A DNA stretch of 64,000 nucleotides from Nyssa sinensis (GCA_008638375.1 CM018035.1:22054307-22118306), one strand, 5' to 3'. Positions 1 to 13,600 are shown, counted from the first letter of the stretch. A program made the numbers and translations. Notes: generated by a model not told the origin, from the sequence alone.

Positions 1-563
1 CAATATATCTAGTAGTCATACAACCAATGACAAGTTAATAATATAATAAGCCAACACGGTTTGATTACTACACAGTCCATATTCATCAAGTGAAATCCAC
101 AACATAATAAGTTAGATCAATATCCATTGCATAAATCAATACGACCCAAGCTCAATGCAGAAAGGTAAACATTTTTTATTTGAACTACAATTCAATCTCA
201 ACTTTACCTCTCTCAATCTATAATTCAATTAACTAATGGTCCCTAGTATAGCCTAGTGCTCTTTGGTCTACTAACCCAATGGAAATGCACCACTACTCGT
301 GCGGGGTTACGGTTCGTAATCGAAGAAAGACACAATCCCCATCACAAATATCCTTAGGTATCTAGTGCGACATCATAACGCACCACTCATCTGTTCCATC
401 AATCCAATTACACCACTTAGGTGTGCTCAACAATGCCATATAAGCTCATAATATAAAGTGGCCATCCATATTAGCTGCCATGCAATGTGATGCACCATGT
501 GTGTGCATGAAATCCACAAGCATAATCAAGATATCCATTCACATTCATAGTATACATACAACT
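1..563. other. Non-coding host sequence left of the CACTA element
   Basis: No open frame of note. AT-rich sequence whose continuation lies beyond the CACTA element at 19486. The three bases 561-563 (ACT) are the left copy of the CACTA target duplication. It may be part of an old gypsy LTR together with 19486-21475, but I could not find its ends. Confidence 0.5.
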
Positions 564-573
564 CACTACAAGA
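564..573 (+). repeat. CACTA left terminal inverted repeat
   Basis: CACTACAAGA, the exact reverse complement of 19473-19482. Preceded by ACT. Confidence 0.93.
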
Positions 574-874
574 AATGAGGTTATTTTCGACGCATATTAG
601 CCATCGGTTCTAGTTTCGTCGGTTACATTGAGTATTTACGATGGAAACAAATTAAATATCAAAATTATGAGAGAAATATTTTTCGACACCATAAGTCGTC
701 GAAAATAATTAACTATTACCAACTAAAATATGTTTTGTAAGTAATATTTTAATAATATCGAGTCTAAACTACGTCGTTAATGTAACATAACTATCACCAA
801 CCATGTTTTGAGTTAGAAATAACTAAATTTGATGGAGAGTATTTTCGGCCATTATTTGAGTCAGAATTAAGTAT

Positions 875-2285
875 TGATGAGTGCGCGAAAGTGCACTCTA
901 AATATCCTATTATTTGATTAAAATGCTAGAAACTGAATAAAAATGTTAGGATAGAGTTGATATTATTTAATTTAATTTTTATTCAAGCAGGATGTATTTG
1001 AGCGTTATTTTATAATATTTTAAATCTTAAATACTATATTAATTATTGGTCATTCTTTGAAGGTTGTAGCCGAAGAAAAATAAAGAAACCAAGCAGTGTT
1101 GATTTGTAACTGATCAGGGAATCAAAAAAAGGCCAAAAGCAAGCCAAGATTGCGTTGTGCGGCTGTTCAGGGACGGTGTGGCGTGCGTATCAAGGGCTGC
1201 GTTGGGGAGTGCGGCTGCTAGTCTTGTGTTGCTGCGGGGCCCAGGTGCTATACCAACAAAGGTGTTAGGCGTGAGGACTGTTTTGAAGTTGGGGCTTTGG
1301 GCTTGCACTGAAGTGGGCCCAGCCGCTGGCTTGATGCGGATTGCTCCATGCAGTGGGCTGAAGTAAACGCGTTGTGGGGCCTGGTACAAGGCATTAGGGC
1401 ACAGAGAACAGGAACAAAAAGGGAGGTCTGCGGCTGTTTGGAGGGGCTGTGTTGCTGCAGCAAAAAATAGAACAGTAAACATACAGAAGCAGGGTGCAGT
1501 GCAGGCGACAGGAACATTGGCGCAGCTACTCCATGGCTTAGTTTTTCTCCATAAAATTTATGTTATCCGTCCTGTACATGGGTAACTAAATTTCCAAGTG
1601 GAGTTAGGGATGAACTTGCACACTAGATGGTTATTTTAATTTATTTTTGATTCCTGTACGTGGTTTTTATTTATTAAATTCTTTGATAATCATTCGCGAT
1701 TTATTGTTGAATTTTATTCTCCGAATAATTAAAGGGTTCAGTCTGTTTATAGATTCAGTCATGCTTTTTTTATTGAATGGATTAATGTTTTGATTATTTT
1801 TGGGACAATTAATTATTTATATTGATTCAATTCTTTGCTGCAATATTACTCGTTGGGTATATTGTCGTCGTTGGATTTTCTCAATGTGAATAATAATTTG
1901 AGTGATGTAAAAGTGATGAATGATTTTTCAAAGGATTACTTTCAGTTTAATTTTAGTTCATAATTTTATATCTTCCGATTGAGATGTTTGGAATTTAAAT
2001 TCTCAATTGAGGTATCAGTGAATTAAAAATAATTAAAATATTAGATATGTGCAAGGAATTTCCGAAGCTCTACTGTTCATTAAATTTGAGTACTTTGTCC
2101 GTTAATCAATTTGTTTAATTTTTATTTACATTCAAAATCACTTTTATATTTTTATTTTCTCGTTAATCGTTTAATATTTCTTTAGTTTCAGAAATTCTGT
2201 CTATTATTCTTTTAATTTGTCTTCCTATGGAATCGACACCCCAAAGCTACACTACAACTACCGCGTTATTCTTTGGGCGTAATCA
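875..2285 (+). repeat. Athila 5' LTR
   Basis: 1411 bp, TG...CA ends. Compared with the 3' LTR it lacks 15 bp around 1197 (between short AGGGCT repeats) and has one copy of a roughly 48-bp segment that is doubled in the 3' LTR. Together these account for the 63-bp length difference. Short open frames on both strands in its GC-rich middle recur in both LTRs but resemble no known protein to me. Confidence 0.92.
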
Positions 2286-2290
2286 AATTT

Positions 2291-2307
2291 TGGCGCCGTT
2301 GCCGGGA
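2291..2307 (+). promoter_or_regulatory. Retrotransposon primer binding site
   Basis: TGGCGCCGTTGCCGGGA lies five bases after the 5' LTR. This is the primer site commonly reported for Athila elements, usually assigned to tRNA-Asp. The tRNA assignment is from family knowledge; the position is seen. Confidence 0.85.
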
Positions 2308-2477
2308 AGACGGTAGAAGAATCAGCAAATAGTTTTTCTTTTCAGCAGTTTGTAAAGGCGATAACTTCGTTCCCTTCTTTTTACTTTCTACATTATTATT
2401 ATTATTATTATATTATTTATTATTTATTATTTCTATTTATTTATTTATTTTCTTTTATTTCATTTTTTATTTTATTA

Positions 2478-5400
2478 TTGTCATCTTGCATGCATAATAG
2501 TTATAGGGACATATTAGGTCGATTTGCTTATAAGCCTGTGTTAGAGTCAGATTTAGAGTCTAATTTTTCTTGTTTTTCTAATTTTTTGTTTGATAATTCT
2601 TCCAATTTTGAAAATATTAGTGAGCACGAGGATCAACCCACTAGGACCCTTCAGGATTACCTCCACCCTATACGCACAGCCACACCATTATGCATCATGT
2701 TTCCACCCAATGCTTGTCCAATTGATGTTAAAACGGGGGTGATACAGTTACTCCCTACATTTCATGGTTTAGAAAATGAGAATCCATATGTGCATATTAG
2801 GGAGTTTGAAGAGGTAGTTGCGACTTTTCATAGTTAGAATGCAACACAAGACATTGTGAGACTTAAGTTCTTTCTTTTCTCTTTGAAGGATCGAGCTAAG
2901 AGTTGCCTATACTCACTGAGACCACGGTCAATTGGATCGTGGAATGAGATGACTCAGATTTTCTTTACTAAATACTTTCCCCAACACAAGACCAATGCTT
3001 TAAAAAGACAGATTTTCACCTTTGCACAAAAGGACAGTGAGACTTTGTATCAGTCTTGGGAGAGATTTAAGGAGTTATTGAGTATGTGCCCTCACCATGG
3101 GTATGAGAGTTGGCGTGTAGTGAACTATTTTTACGAGGGACTTACACATAGAGAACGCCAATCTGTAGAGATGATGTGTAATGGTGAGTTCTTGTAGAAA
3201 GATCATGATGAGGCCATAGAGTACTTTAATGAGTTTGCTGAAAAAGCTCACACATGGACAAGACCTAGTGCTACTGAGAGCACAAATAAGTCACGACCTA
3301 TAGGGAACCAACATAGTGGGGGAATTTACCATCTTAGGGAGGAGGATAACTTGAAAGCTAAGGTTGAGACACTCACCAAGGAGTTAGAGGTGCTAAAGGC
3401 TAGAGACGTAAAGCCAACACACTTGGCTAATCATGCAGAGGCTTTTAAACCATGTTCTGTGTGTGGCAGGGTAGATCACCTTGCCCAAGAGTGTCCTACA
3501 TTTTTTGAGATGAGAGGGATGTATGAGGACCAATGTAATACCTTAGATATGTACAAGAAGCCTTTCACACCCTACTCTGAGACTTACAATCCAGGGTGGC
3601 GCAATCACCCCAATTTTAGTTGGAAATCTGAAAACCAGCCACCTGCACCACCACCTGCACAGCCTCCTAGATCATACCCTGCACCATATCATGCACCAGA
3701 TCATGCATCTTCATCTTCTAGGAATTCTTTAAAAGACACTTTCCATGAATTTATTGAAGCACAGGGCAAGACTAACCAAAAGTTTGAATCTTTGATTACG
3801 CAGGTTATGAAAGAGAGCAAGGAGATAAAGAGCCACGTGTCCAAATTGATGAGCTCTTTGAGTGTGACGGAGCGAAGTAAATTCCCTTCCCAAGCTCAAT
3901 CCACACCCCATGGTCAACACATGGTGCAGAAAAATTTGAAAGATGTGAACGCCATTGTGACTCGAAGTGGTAAGTCCTTACACATCCCAACAATGGAAAA
4001 ATCAGAGGATGTGGAAAAGGATCAAGATAGTAGCAATGTTGAGCTGCCCAAAGAACCAGAGGTGACAAAGAGCTATGTTAAGGTACCATTCCCTCAAGCT
4101 TTAAAATCAACCAAGCACACTTTGGATCCTAACAATGAAATCTTAAAGAATCTCAGGCAGGTAAAAATCAATCTTCCTCTTTTGCATATGATTAAACAAA
4201 TTTCTACTTATGCAAAAGTTCTTAAAGATTTATGTACAGTTAAGAGGAAGCACCATGTGAAGAAGACATCATTCCTGACAGAGCAAGTTAGTGCTCTAAT
4301 TGAACAGAGGATTCCTCCCAAGTACAAGGATCCTGGTTGTCCAACCATTGCATGCAGCATTGGAAATCATAAGTTTGGACAAGCTTTACTTGATTTAGGA
4401 GCAAGTATGAATTTAATACCTTATTCTATTTACTTGCAGTTGGGGTTGGGAGAGATCAAACCAACTTCTATGGTATTGCAATTGGCTGACCGTTCAGTCA
4501 AAGCGCCACAGGGTGTGGTAGAGGATGTTCTAATTCAAGTTGATAAATTTTATTATCCTGTTGATTTCATAATCCTTGACACTAACTTTGCTGTTGATTT
4601 TACCTCAAAGATTACTTTGATTTTAGGTAGGCCTTTCCTTGCCACTGTTAATGCTCTTATTAATTGCAGGAATGGGCTCATGAAGCTGTCTTTTGGAAAC
4701 ATGACTCTCGAGGTGAATATCTTTCATGTTGCAAAACAGCCAGAAGAGGAGGACGAGAGTTGCCAGACGTACATGATTGACTCACTCATGGATAGGAAAG
4801 TTCCTGCAACTCATGATTCTAACCCCCCTGAGCATTTTCTTGTTAATTCTAAGTTTTACTATATTTCTGATCCATCTAATGTGGTTGATGTTTGTGCTAT
4901 TTTTGACAGAACTCAGGATTATAGAGCACGGGGATGGCAACCGAAGTTTGAGGAGTTGCCTAAAACAAGTGAAGAGTAGATTCCTTCAAGTGTGGAAGCA
5001 ACAAAAGTCGAATTGAAGCCTTTGCCTACGGGTTTAAAAATTCATTTGGAGGTAGGAACTAGCTCTCGTAGGGACCCTCAACGTAAGCTTAATCCCACTA
5101 TGAAAGAAGTGGTGGAAAATGACCTAGGAGAGTTAGTCCCTACAAGACTTGTGACTGGCTGGCAGATGTGCATTGATTATAGAAATCTGAATGCTGCCAC
5201 ACAGAAGGCTAAAATGAAAGCGTTTCATGATAAAAATATTTTGAGAAAAACATTTAAGCCTAATGATCAAGCTTTCTTATATGATTCTAGACTCCATACG
5301 CACTCAGGAAAACTCAAGTCTAGGTGGACATGCCCTTTCATAGTGAAGAATATTTTTAACAATGGGGTAGTCAAAATAGAGGATCTTAAAGATGGTCGAG

Positions 5401-5498
5401 TTTTTAAAGTAAATGGTCAGCGCCTTAAAGTTTTAATTGATAAGCAAATTCCGGAAGTGGAAGACATTCCACTTATGGACCCGATTTATCAACCTTGA
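2478..5498 (+). pseudogene. Athila gag-protease frame with truncated pol
   Basis: One continuous reading frame is broken by three in-frame TAG codons, at 2835-2837, 3195-3197 and 4977-4979. The first part (to about 3330) is the Athila gag/capsid region. A CCHC zinc knuckle follows at about 3454-3495 (CSVCGRVDHLAQEC), then a proline-rich linker and a coiled, lysine-rich stretch. An aspartic protease with the DLGAS motif typical of this lineage sits near 4390-4405. After 4980 a shortened piece of reverse transcriptase (MCIDYRNLN at about 5166) passes directly into the C-terminal end of integrase (AFHDKN at about 5219, LKSRWT at about 5311). The catalytic reverse transcriptase, RNase H and most of integrase are absent. 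The junction keeps the frame. At least the second stop is explained by a C-to-T change of a Gln codon. Confidence 0.88.
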
Positions 5499-7193
5499 TA
5501 GCGCCATGTAGGTATGTTTTATTTTTTTTATTTTTTTTATTTTTTAATTAATTATTTATTTATTTATTTTTATTTTATTTATTATTTAGTTTTTGTTCTT
5601 TTTTATTTTCATTCTTTTTCTTTTTGTTTGTTGTTGTTTTCTTTGTCTCTATTTGCAGGTTGATTTCATTTTGTCAGTTTAGGTTGCCATCTTTGGCGCT
5701 TAGCGAGCTGCCCGCGTCACATCAGGTGTATTCTACCCTTTTCAGTACCCTTCATTCAATTTTGATTGTTAAACATTAAGGACAATGTTTAATTTAAGTT
5801 GGGGGGTGATGGTTGCAAATTCAACATTTAAGCTGTTGTGGCATATTTTCATGTGTCAAAATTTTTTTAAAAATTTGCATCACATGTGCATCTTTTTCAC
5901 ATGAGTACTCATTATCATTCGTAGCCATTTTTGTGAATTCACCGAATCCACCATAATCATTCTGCTAAGGCATTCACAGAACTTTTAATGCACTTATCCA
6001 AACTTTGTGGTAAGATAGTGGTTTGACACATATAGTTAGAGAACTCTTTTGCTTAAGTATTCATGTGAGTTTTGGAGAGAATTAAGAGTCTACAAATTCA
6101 GATTGTGATAAGCGTTCATTGATCTATTGAATTGGGTACTTCTTTTGAGAATATCATTACATAGTTGGTGGTATGATGGAGGATATACTTGGGATATGAC
6201 GAAGGTCAATTTAGGATTAACGTTTGAGCCTTTCAAGCTAACCTTTCTTACCATAGACCCTTAGTAGCCAAATTTGAGCCAACAAACACATTTAGTTCTT
6301 TTTCATGTGCCTACATCATCCATACCTCTCCACATTGGAGTATAGCCTATACATAGACTTTCCTACCCTTTTTGCTTCCAAGTGTATGCTAGGTGTGGAA
6401 TTTGCATTTCTTGTCTTTTGTGTTGCATTGAAAAAAAAAAGTAGAAAAAGAAAAAGAAACAGTACAAGTGCAGAGTGTTTAATTGAGTGAGCATTAAAGT
6501 AAATGTTAAAAAAAAAAAATGAAAATTGAAAAAAAAAAAAAGTTGAAAGAAAAAGAGAAAGAAGAAGAAGGAGATGTTTTGTTATTCAGTGATTTGGAAA
6601 GTTGAAGAGTACATCAAGTGAGAAGTTTGGTTTGGTATGATTATTAATGAAATTCTCTTAGTATGTACTTGGAAGTTTTTGAATCCATTTTATCCTTTTC
6701 TTCATATAGCCCCTAGCCCGAGCCACATTACAACCCTTTTATGTTGATCGTTCTGATCTTGAGTAAGCCTGTAGAAAGTGTGGTGGAAGTCTTATTTGTT
6801 AGTGCGCCTATCATAAGATCAATGTTTACTTGTTGCTTGTTCATAGTTGCCTAATTTCTCATTGAGCGTGTACACCCCTTGTCAACTTCATAGAAAGAAC
6901 CCCTACATGAAACACTTTTATACCCGTGAGATATGAAGTTGAACCTTTTACTTGAGATATTCTTAACGTTACATGTGTCATGGTTTGTGGTCAGATGGAT
7001 ATGGTTTGGAACACACACACACTCTGTGAATTGCTATAAGTGAGTTGCTATAGGGTTCTTGAATTCCTGAAATTGCTTTGATATGTGAGTCTGAAAAGTG
7101 TGATTAGATGCCTTCTGTGTGTGGTCTTCTTTGGTCTCTTTTGCCAAATGCATGAAAATTGCTAGGGACTAGCAATGAGCAAGTTGGGGGGTG
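5499..7193 (+). other. Athila 3' non-coding region with two purine tracts
   Basis: No coding signal and no recognisable envelope-like frame. AAGTTGGGGGGTG occurs twice: at about 5799-5811, shortly after the coding frame, and at about 7181-7193, directly before the 3' LTR, where it is the plus-strand primer tract. A- and GA-rich stretches occur at 6427-6570. Confidence 0.75.
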
Positions 7194-8667
7194 TGATGAG
7201 TGCGCGAAAGTGCACTCTAAATATCCTATTATTTGATTAAAATGCTAGAAAGTGAATAAAAATGTTAGGATAGAGTTGATATTATTTAATTTAATTTTTA
7301 TTCAAGCAAGATGTATTTGAGCGTTATTTTATAATATTTTAAATCTTAAATACTATATTAATTATTGGTCATGCTTTGAAGGTTGCAGCCGAAGAAAAAT
7401 AAAGAAACCAAGCAATGTTGATTTGTGACTGATCAGGAAATCAAAAAAGGCCAAAAGCAAGCCAAGCTTGCGTTGTGCGGCTGTTCAGGGACGGTGCAGC
7501 GCGCGTATTGAGGGCTGAATCAGAGAGGGCTACGCTGGGGAGTGCGGCTGCTGGTCTTGTGTTGCTGCGGGGCCTAGGTGCTATACCAACAAAGGTGTTG
7601 GGCGTGAGGACTATTTTGAAGTTGGGGCTTTGGGCTTGCGCAGAAGTGGGCCCAGCCGCTGGCTTGATGCGGCTTGCTCCGTGCGGTGGGCTGAAGTAAA
7701 CGCGTTGTGGGGCCTGGTACAAGGCATTAGGGCGCAGAGAACAGGAACAAAAAGAGAGGTCTGCGACTGTTTGGAGGGGTTGTGCTGCTGCGGCAGAAAA
7801 TAGAACAGTAAACATACAGAAGCAGGGCGCAGTGCAGGCGACAAGAACATCGTCGCAGCTACTCCATGGCTCAGTTTTTCTCCGTAAAATTTATAACATC
7901 AGCGCAGCTACTCCATGGCTCAGTTTTTCTCCGTAAAATTTATGTTACCCGTCCTGTACATGGGTAACTAAATTTCCAAGTGGAGTTAGGGATGAACTTG
8001 CACACTAGATGGTTATTTTAATTTATTTTTGATTTCTGTACATGGTTTTTATTTATTAAATTCTTTGATAATCATTCATGATTTATTGTTGGATTTTATT
8101 CTCCGAATAATTCAAGGGTTCAGTCCGTTTATAGATTCAGTCATGCTTTTTCTATTGAATGGATTAATGTTTTGATTATTTTGGGACAATTAATTATTTA
8201 TATTGATTCAATTCTCTGTTGCAATATTGCTCGTTGGGTATATTGTCATCGTTGGGTTTTCTCAATGTGAATAATAATTTGAGTGATATAAAAGTGATGA
8301 ATGATTTTTCAAAGGGTTACTTTCAGTTTAATTTTGGTTCAGAATTTTATATCTTCCGATTGAGATGTTTGGAATTTAAATTCTCAATTGAGTTATCAGT
8401 GAATTAAAATAATTAAAATACCAGATATGTGCAAGGGATTCCCGAATCTCTACTGTTCGTTAAATCTGAGTACTTTGTCCGTTAATCAGTTTGTTTAATT
8501 TTTATTTACATTCAAAATCACTTTTTATATTTTTATTTTCTCGTTAATCGTTTAATATTTCTTTAGTTTCAGAAATTATGTCTATTATTCTTTTAATTTT
8601 GTCTTCCTGTGGAATCGACACCCCAAAGCTACACTACAACTACCGCGTTATTCTTTGGGCGTAATCA
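7194..8667 (+). repeat. Athila 3' LTR
   Basis: 1474 bp. It carries a tandem duplication of about 48 bp (around 7855-7950, each copy containing GCAGCTACTCCATGGCTCAG) that is single in the 5' LTR. Confidence 0.92.
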
Positions 8668-9026
8668 AGTATATTACCGACGTTATCTGATATCGAAAAT
8701 AACTTAATTTTATGTACACTATTTTCGACCATTATTTTAGTCGAAATTAAGTATATTATTGACGGTATCTGATGTCGAAAATAAATACACGATGTCATTT
8801 TAGGTCATTGTATTATTTTTGACGTAAATATTAATCAAAAATCATCTTATGATTTCTTAAAAACCGCACTCCTTGATCTATGAAATCTCTCAAAACCTAG
8901 CGCCTCTCTCTGATGTCTCACCTCTATCTGTCTTTCGTCTCTTGCTTCTCTCTGATCTCTCACCTCTCGTTTCTCTCTGATCTCTCAGCTCTATCTGTCT
9001 CTCGCCTATCTCCTCTCTCCGCTCTA

Positions 9027-9057
<31 letters not shown>

Positions 9058-10617
9058 GTTTTGCAACTTTCTGTCTTCTTCGTCAGAGAGATCTGCGGCC
9101 ATTGTCGCAAGGAATCCAAGAAGAAAACCTACATGAAGAAGGATCCTATCAGAATTTTTGGTAGAATATCATTTTTTCTCCCTATTCTGAAAAGTTTTTT
9201 AACTATATTTTTAAAAGTGTTTGTGTTGATTTTGTTTTCCAAAACTTATATATATATATATGCTTACAAAAAGTTTGATCTAATATGCTAATGTCTTATT
9301 AACATTTTTTGAAATGAGAAGAGTGGCAACAGACCATGATTAAGTGTTATAGCTGTGATTTCCAGCAAGATATGAAAACATTAGGTTAACACGTCCATTC
9401 ATTATTGATTCGTATAGTTGTTGGATAGATTATAAATTTTGAATTTGTTTTGATGTTTGTATGAATCTGTACATATAAGTGATTGGTTGAATCATAAGTT
9501 ACCTGATTGACATATAAAATAGGCCTTGGAGTTCTCTGTCCATTATATTGAAGGCTGGAAGCACTATATCTATTCCCTGTGTCTGTAAATACCACGTATG
9601 GTTTATCCTGGTGAATATCTATTTATGATTTATGTAATTATTGATTGAAAACTTGGGATCTTGTAGTATGTTGGGGCCGAGTTATATAACTCTCTCTCGC
9701 TCTCCGTTTCCTTCCCTATTATGAATTGTCTGTGGTCAAACAGAGCATTGCTATTTTCTTTTTCCATAACTGTTTAATGGCCACTTTGTTGCATTTATTA
9801 AAACATATAAATATTAGAGAAATGACAAGTAACTGCTTAAAATTTCTTGAGAAAGACACAGGATACAACAAGTGCAGAGCTTAATTGGAAAGGGCATTTA
9901 GTTCATATCAAAAAACTTGTATTCCATTTACAAAATCCTGAAACTTGAGAATGACTTGGGAAACATCCTTGATACTGCATTTCAACTATATGGGTTGTTA
10001 AAAGTTTCTCTCAAATATGATTGAAAATCTCAATGTGATATGGCTACATTATGGTTTGAACTAAGTTGTTGTTGTTGACTCTGCATCTTCCTCTACATAG
10101 CCATGCAATCCTCTTAAAAAACTCTTTAGTAATTTTTTTCATCTTTAATGGATTAATTATGTCCATACATGTAATGAAATGATTATAGATTTTACTATAA
10201 ATTAGTGTCGAGGGACTGAATTTTACATTTTAAGTTTACAATTGTGTTTTATGTTATCATTTTTATGATTTTGAAGGAATGTATATATATATATATATAT
10301 ATATATATGTTTATTTATTTTATTTGGGTATATAATGGTTGTCTAGAACATGATTTCAAAGATGCCATATGGAAGTTCTCAATTCTGAATATTAGATTAT
10401 TTTGATCAAAGTTGGAGTTCAGAGTTTTAATTATTTGGGACCTAAAGATATCTGAATCCAATAGGCTAGTTAACTTAAATACCTTATTACTCCTCTCTAT
10501 GTGAGGCCTCGTAGTATGAGGGCAATGGCCATTTAATTAGTGCACTGATGGAAACGAGTTAACCTATACACATGGAGCATACTAATTGATTACTTCTTAT
10601 TGTGGTAGGGATCAAAC
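8668..10617 (+). other. CACTA left subterminal region, transcribed leader and first intron (inferred)
   Basis: 8668-8830 holds subterminal repeats. 8900-9060 is strongly CT-rich and ends in a (CT)n run at 9031-9057, which looks like a transcribed leader. An (AT)n run sits at 10281-10308. A splice acceptor (TGTGGTAG before 10609) precedes the transposase ATG at 10618, so the intervening sequence is probably an intron. No coding signal otherwise. Confidence 0.55.
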
Positions 10618-13600
10618 ATGGATAAGAGTTGGATGAAACTTCCAGGTATACATTTGCCTAGTTACATGAAAGGAATTAAAGACTTTATTAAGTATGCACG
10701 TCCGAGTGCAGATAGAGGCAATAGGATTAAATGTCCATGTAATAAATGCAATAATAGGTATTATGAACTTATTAATATACCTAAAGCACATTTAGAGTTG
10801 CATGGAATGGACAAGAGCTACACCCAATGGGTATTTCATGGCGAAGATTATGAAGTTATGACTATGGATAATGAAAGTAGTCGTGATGGTTCTAGTGAGC
10901 AAGTTTGTGATGGATTAAGGGAAATGTTGGAAAACGTATGTGCAGGAAGAATTGATGTTGAGAGAAATGTGCAAGGGGAAACAAGTAGTAGTCATGATCA
11001 TTTTAATGTAGAGGGAGAGGAGCCACAACCATTTGATGCATTTTCAGCTAATTTGCATCTGCCCATTTACCTAGGTTGTAAGACGTTCTCAAAATTAGAG
11101 TTCCTTGTGAAGTTGATGCATATAAAAACAATCAACGGTTGGAGTAACAAATGATTTGATATGATTCTGGAATTGATTAAAATGGCACTACCTACTGGTG
11201 AGACACTCCCGAAGTCAAATTATGAGTGTAAGAAGTATATGCGTGAACTAGGTCTTGATTATATACCTATACATGCATGCAAATATGATTGTGCATTATT
11301 ATCAGGAGAACACGAAAATGAAACTGATTGTTCGCGATGTGGTGAGCCGAGGTATAAAGTTAATGCTAATAAGATCAAGAAGATTCCTCAGAAGGTATTA
11401 CGATATTTTCTGTTGAAACCTAGGCTACAAAGGTTGTTTATGTCAACAAAAATGGCTGGAGTTATGAGATGGCACAAAGAAAAATGACTTCCACAAGATA
11501 ATGTTCTAACACATCTAGTAGACAGCCTAACTTGGGAAGAATTTGACAAGGAACATCTTTGGTTTCCGTAGGATCCTCGCAATGTCTAACTAAGCATCGC
11601 GAGTGAAGGGTTCAATCCATTTGGGAACATAAGCAACTCTTACAACATGTGGCCTGTATTGGTTATTCCTTATAATTTTTCGCCTTAGAAGTGTATGAAA
11701 GAGCCCTTCCTTTTCATGTCACTATTGATCCCTGGTCCAAAATTACCTGAAAATGACATAGATGTGTATTTGCGTCCATTGATAGAAAAATTGAAGGAGT
11801 TATGAGAGAACGACATTAATACATATGATGTTGTAAGAAGACGGACCTTTCGGTTGCATGTAGCGGTGTTATGGACTATTAACTATTTTTCTGCATACGA
11901 AAATTTGTCAGGTTGGAGCATGAAGGGGTATATGGCATGCCCAATTTGTAATAAGGATGCTGGATCGATGTATTTAAAGAATGGGAAAAAGTTATGTTTC
12001 ATGTGTCATCGTCATTTTTTGCCAAGAATGCATAATTGGAGAAGATGTTACAAAGATGACTTTGACAAAAAAAATGAAAGTAGGTAGGGACCAAAGCATT
12101 TGTCTGGGGATGACGTGCTTGCACAATTGGAACATCTCCAACCTAACCTATTTGGAAAGGGGCCAACAAATAATAAAAGAAAGTGTATCGATGTAGAGTT
12201 GAATTGAACAAAGAGAAGCATATTTTTTGAATTATCATATTGGCAAACTCTTAAGCTTCGACACAACCTGGATGTTATGCACATCGAAAAAAACATTTGT
12301 GAGAATGTGTTGGGAACATTGCTAAACCTAGATGGGAAAACAAAAGACAACATCAAAGCGCACATGGATTTAGAGGTAATGGGCATATGAAAGGAATTGC
12401 ATTTGCTACCGAATGATGATAAATTCATTGTACCACCTGCGTGTTATACATTATCAGCTAATGAGAGAAAGACTTTTTTTTGCTTGGATTAAAGATGTGA
12501 AGTTTCTAGAAGGATTTAGTTCTAATATTTCTCAATGTGTGAATGTAACAGACGGTAAAATATCGGGTATGAAAAGTCATGATTGTCATTTTTTTTGCAA
12601 CGACTGCTCCCAATTATTATACGTGGATATTTTGAGGATAAAGTTCGTACTCCACTGATTGAATTGGGGTTGTTCTTTAAGGAGTTGTGCTCAAAGACAT
12701 TGAAAAGGCAGGTGTTAGATAATATGGAAATGGACATAATTTTCATATTTTGTAAGTTGGAGCAAATATTTCCACCGGCATTCTTTGATGCTATGGTCCA
12801 CTTGGCTGTTCATTTGCCACATGAGGCAAAACTCGGTGGACCTGTCCAGTACTGATGGATGTATCCCATTGAAAGGTAATGTGATAATTTAAAATATGTA
12901 TGATAAGATTTTTTGGTGGTAGAAGTCTAATTTTTAATTGTAAACAGATTCTTGTGAACACTAAAGCAATATGTGCACAACAAAGCACGTCCCCAAGGAT
13001 CGATTGTAGAAGCATACATTGACAGTGAATGCCTTGCATTCTGTTCAATGTATATAGATGGTATTGAAACAAGATTCAATCGTGTAGAACGAAATTATGA
13101 TGGAGGTCAATGGCAACAACCTAGGCATTTAGTTATTACTTTTAGAATGGCAGTTCATATTATATCATATGAATATATAGATATAATAGAATACGAGAAA
13201 GTGAATTATTACGTGCTAAATAATTCTGCTGAACTCGCTTCATATCGCAAGTAAATTAACTATATCCCACTACTACGTACAAATAAGTTTTCATTTTTCA
13301 TAGAATGCACATTTGAAAATTTGAATAATATGCGCTACACATGTAAGGCGCACAAGGCAATGCTAGAAACTGAAAGCGTGTTTAATGTCCAACAAAGGCA
13401 TGAAAAATAATTTGCTCATTGGTTTCAAACACATGTAAGTTTTCATGTACTTAGTTATGAAGTGTAGTCTTTTTTATTATGGATGTTGTCTTTTAATCTT
13501 GATTATGTATTATTTCTTTTATATATAGATGGAACTATTGCGCCAACAGAAAGCTGTGGAAGCTAATGACGACTTACATTCGTTGGCTTGTGGTCCTGAT

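Larger units (their letters stand above)
875..8667 (+). mobile_element. Athila-type Ty3/Gypsy retrotransposon, coding-defective, nested in the CACTA element
   Basis: Two LTRs (875-2285 and 7194-8667), both starting TGATGAGTGCGCG and ending GGGCGTAATCA, are flanked by the same 5-bp duplication AGTAT (870-874 and 8668-8672). A primer binding site, TGGCGCCGTTGCCGGGA, starts five bases after the left LTR and is of the type seen in Athila elements. A purine tract lies directly before the right LTR. The internal part encodes gag and protease, then only short remnants of reverse transcriptase and integrase, so several kilobases of pol are missing. Removing the element and one AGTAT rebuilds an uninterrupted CACTA subterminal repeat, which confirms both boundaries. 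The LTRs are clearly similar but differ by scattered transitions and two indels, so the insertion is not very recent. Confidence 0.93.

Noticed and set aside
1114..1517. Open frames on both strands in the GC-rich middle of the Athila LTRs (also 7441-7850)
   Set aside because: They occur only within the two LTR copies, overlap on opposite strands, differ by indels between copies and show no domain.
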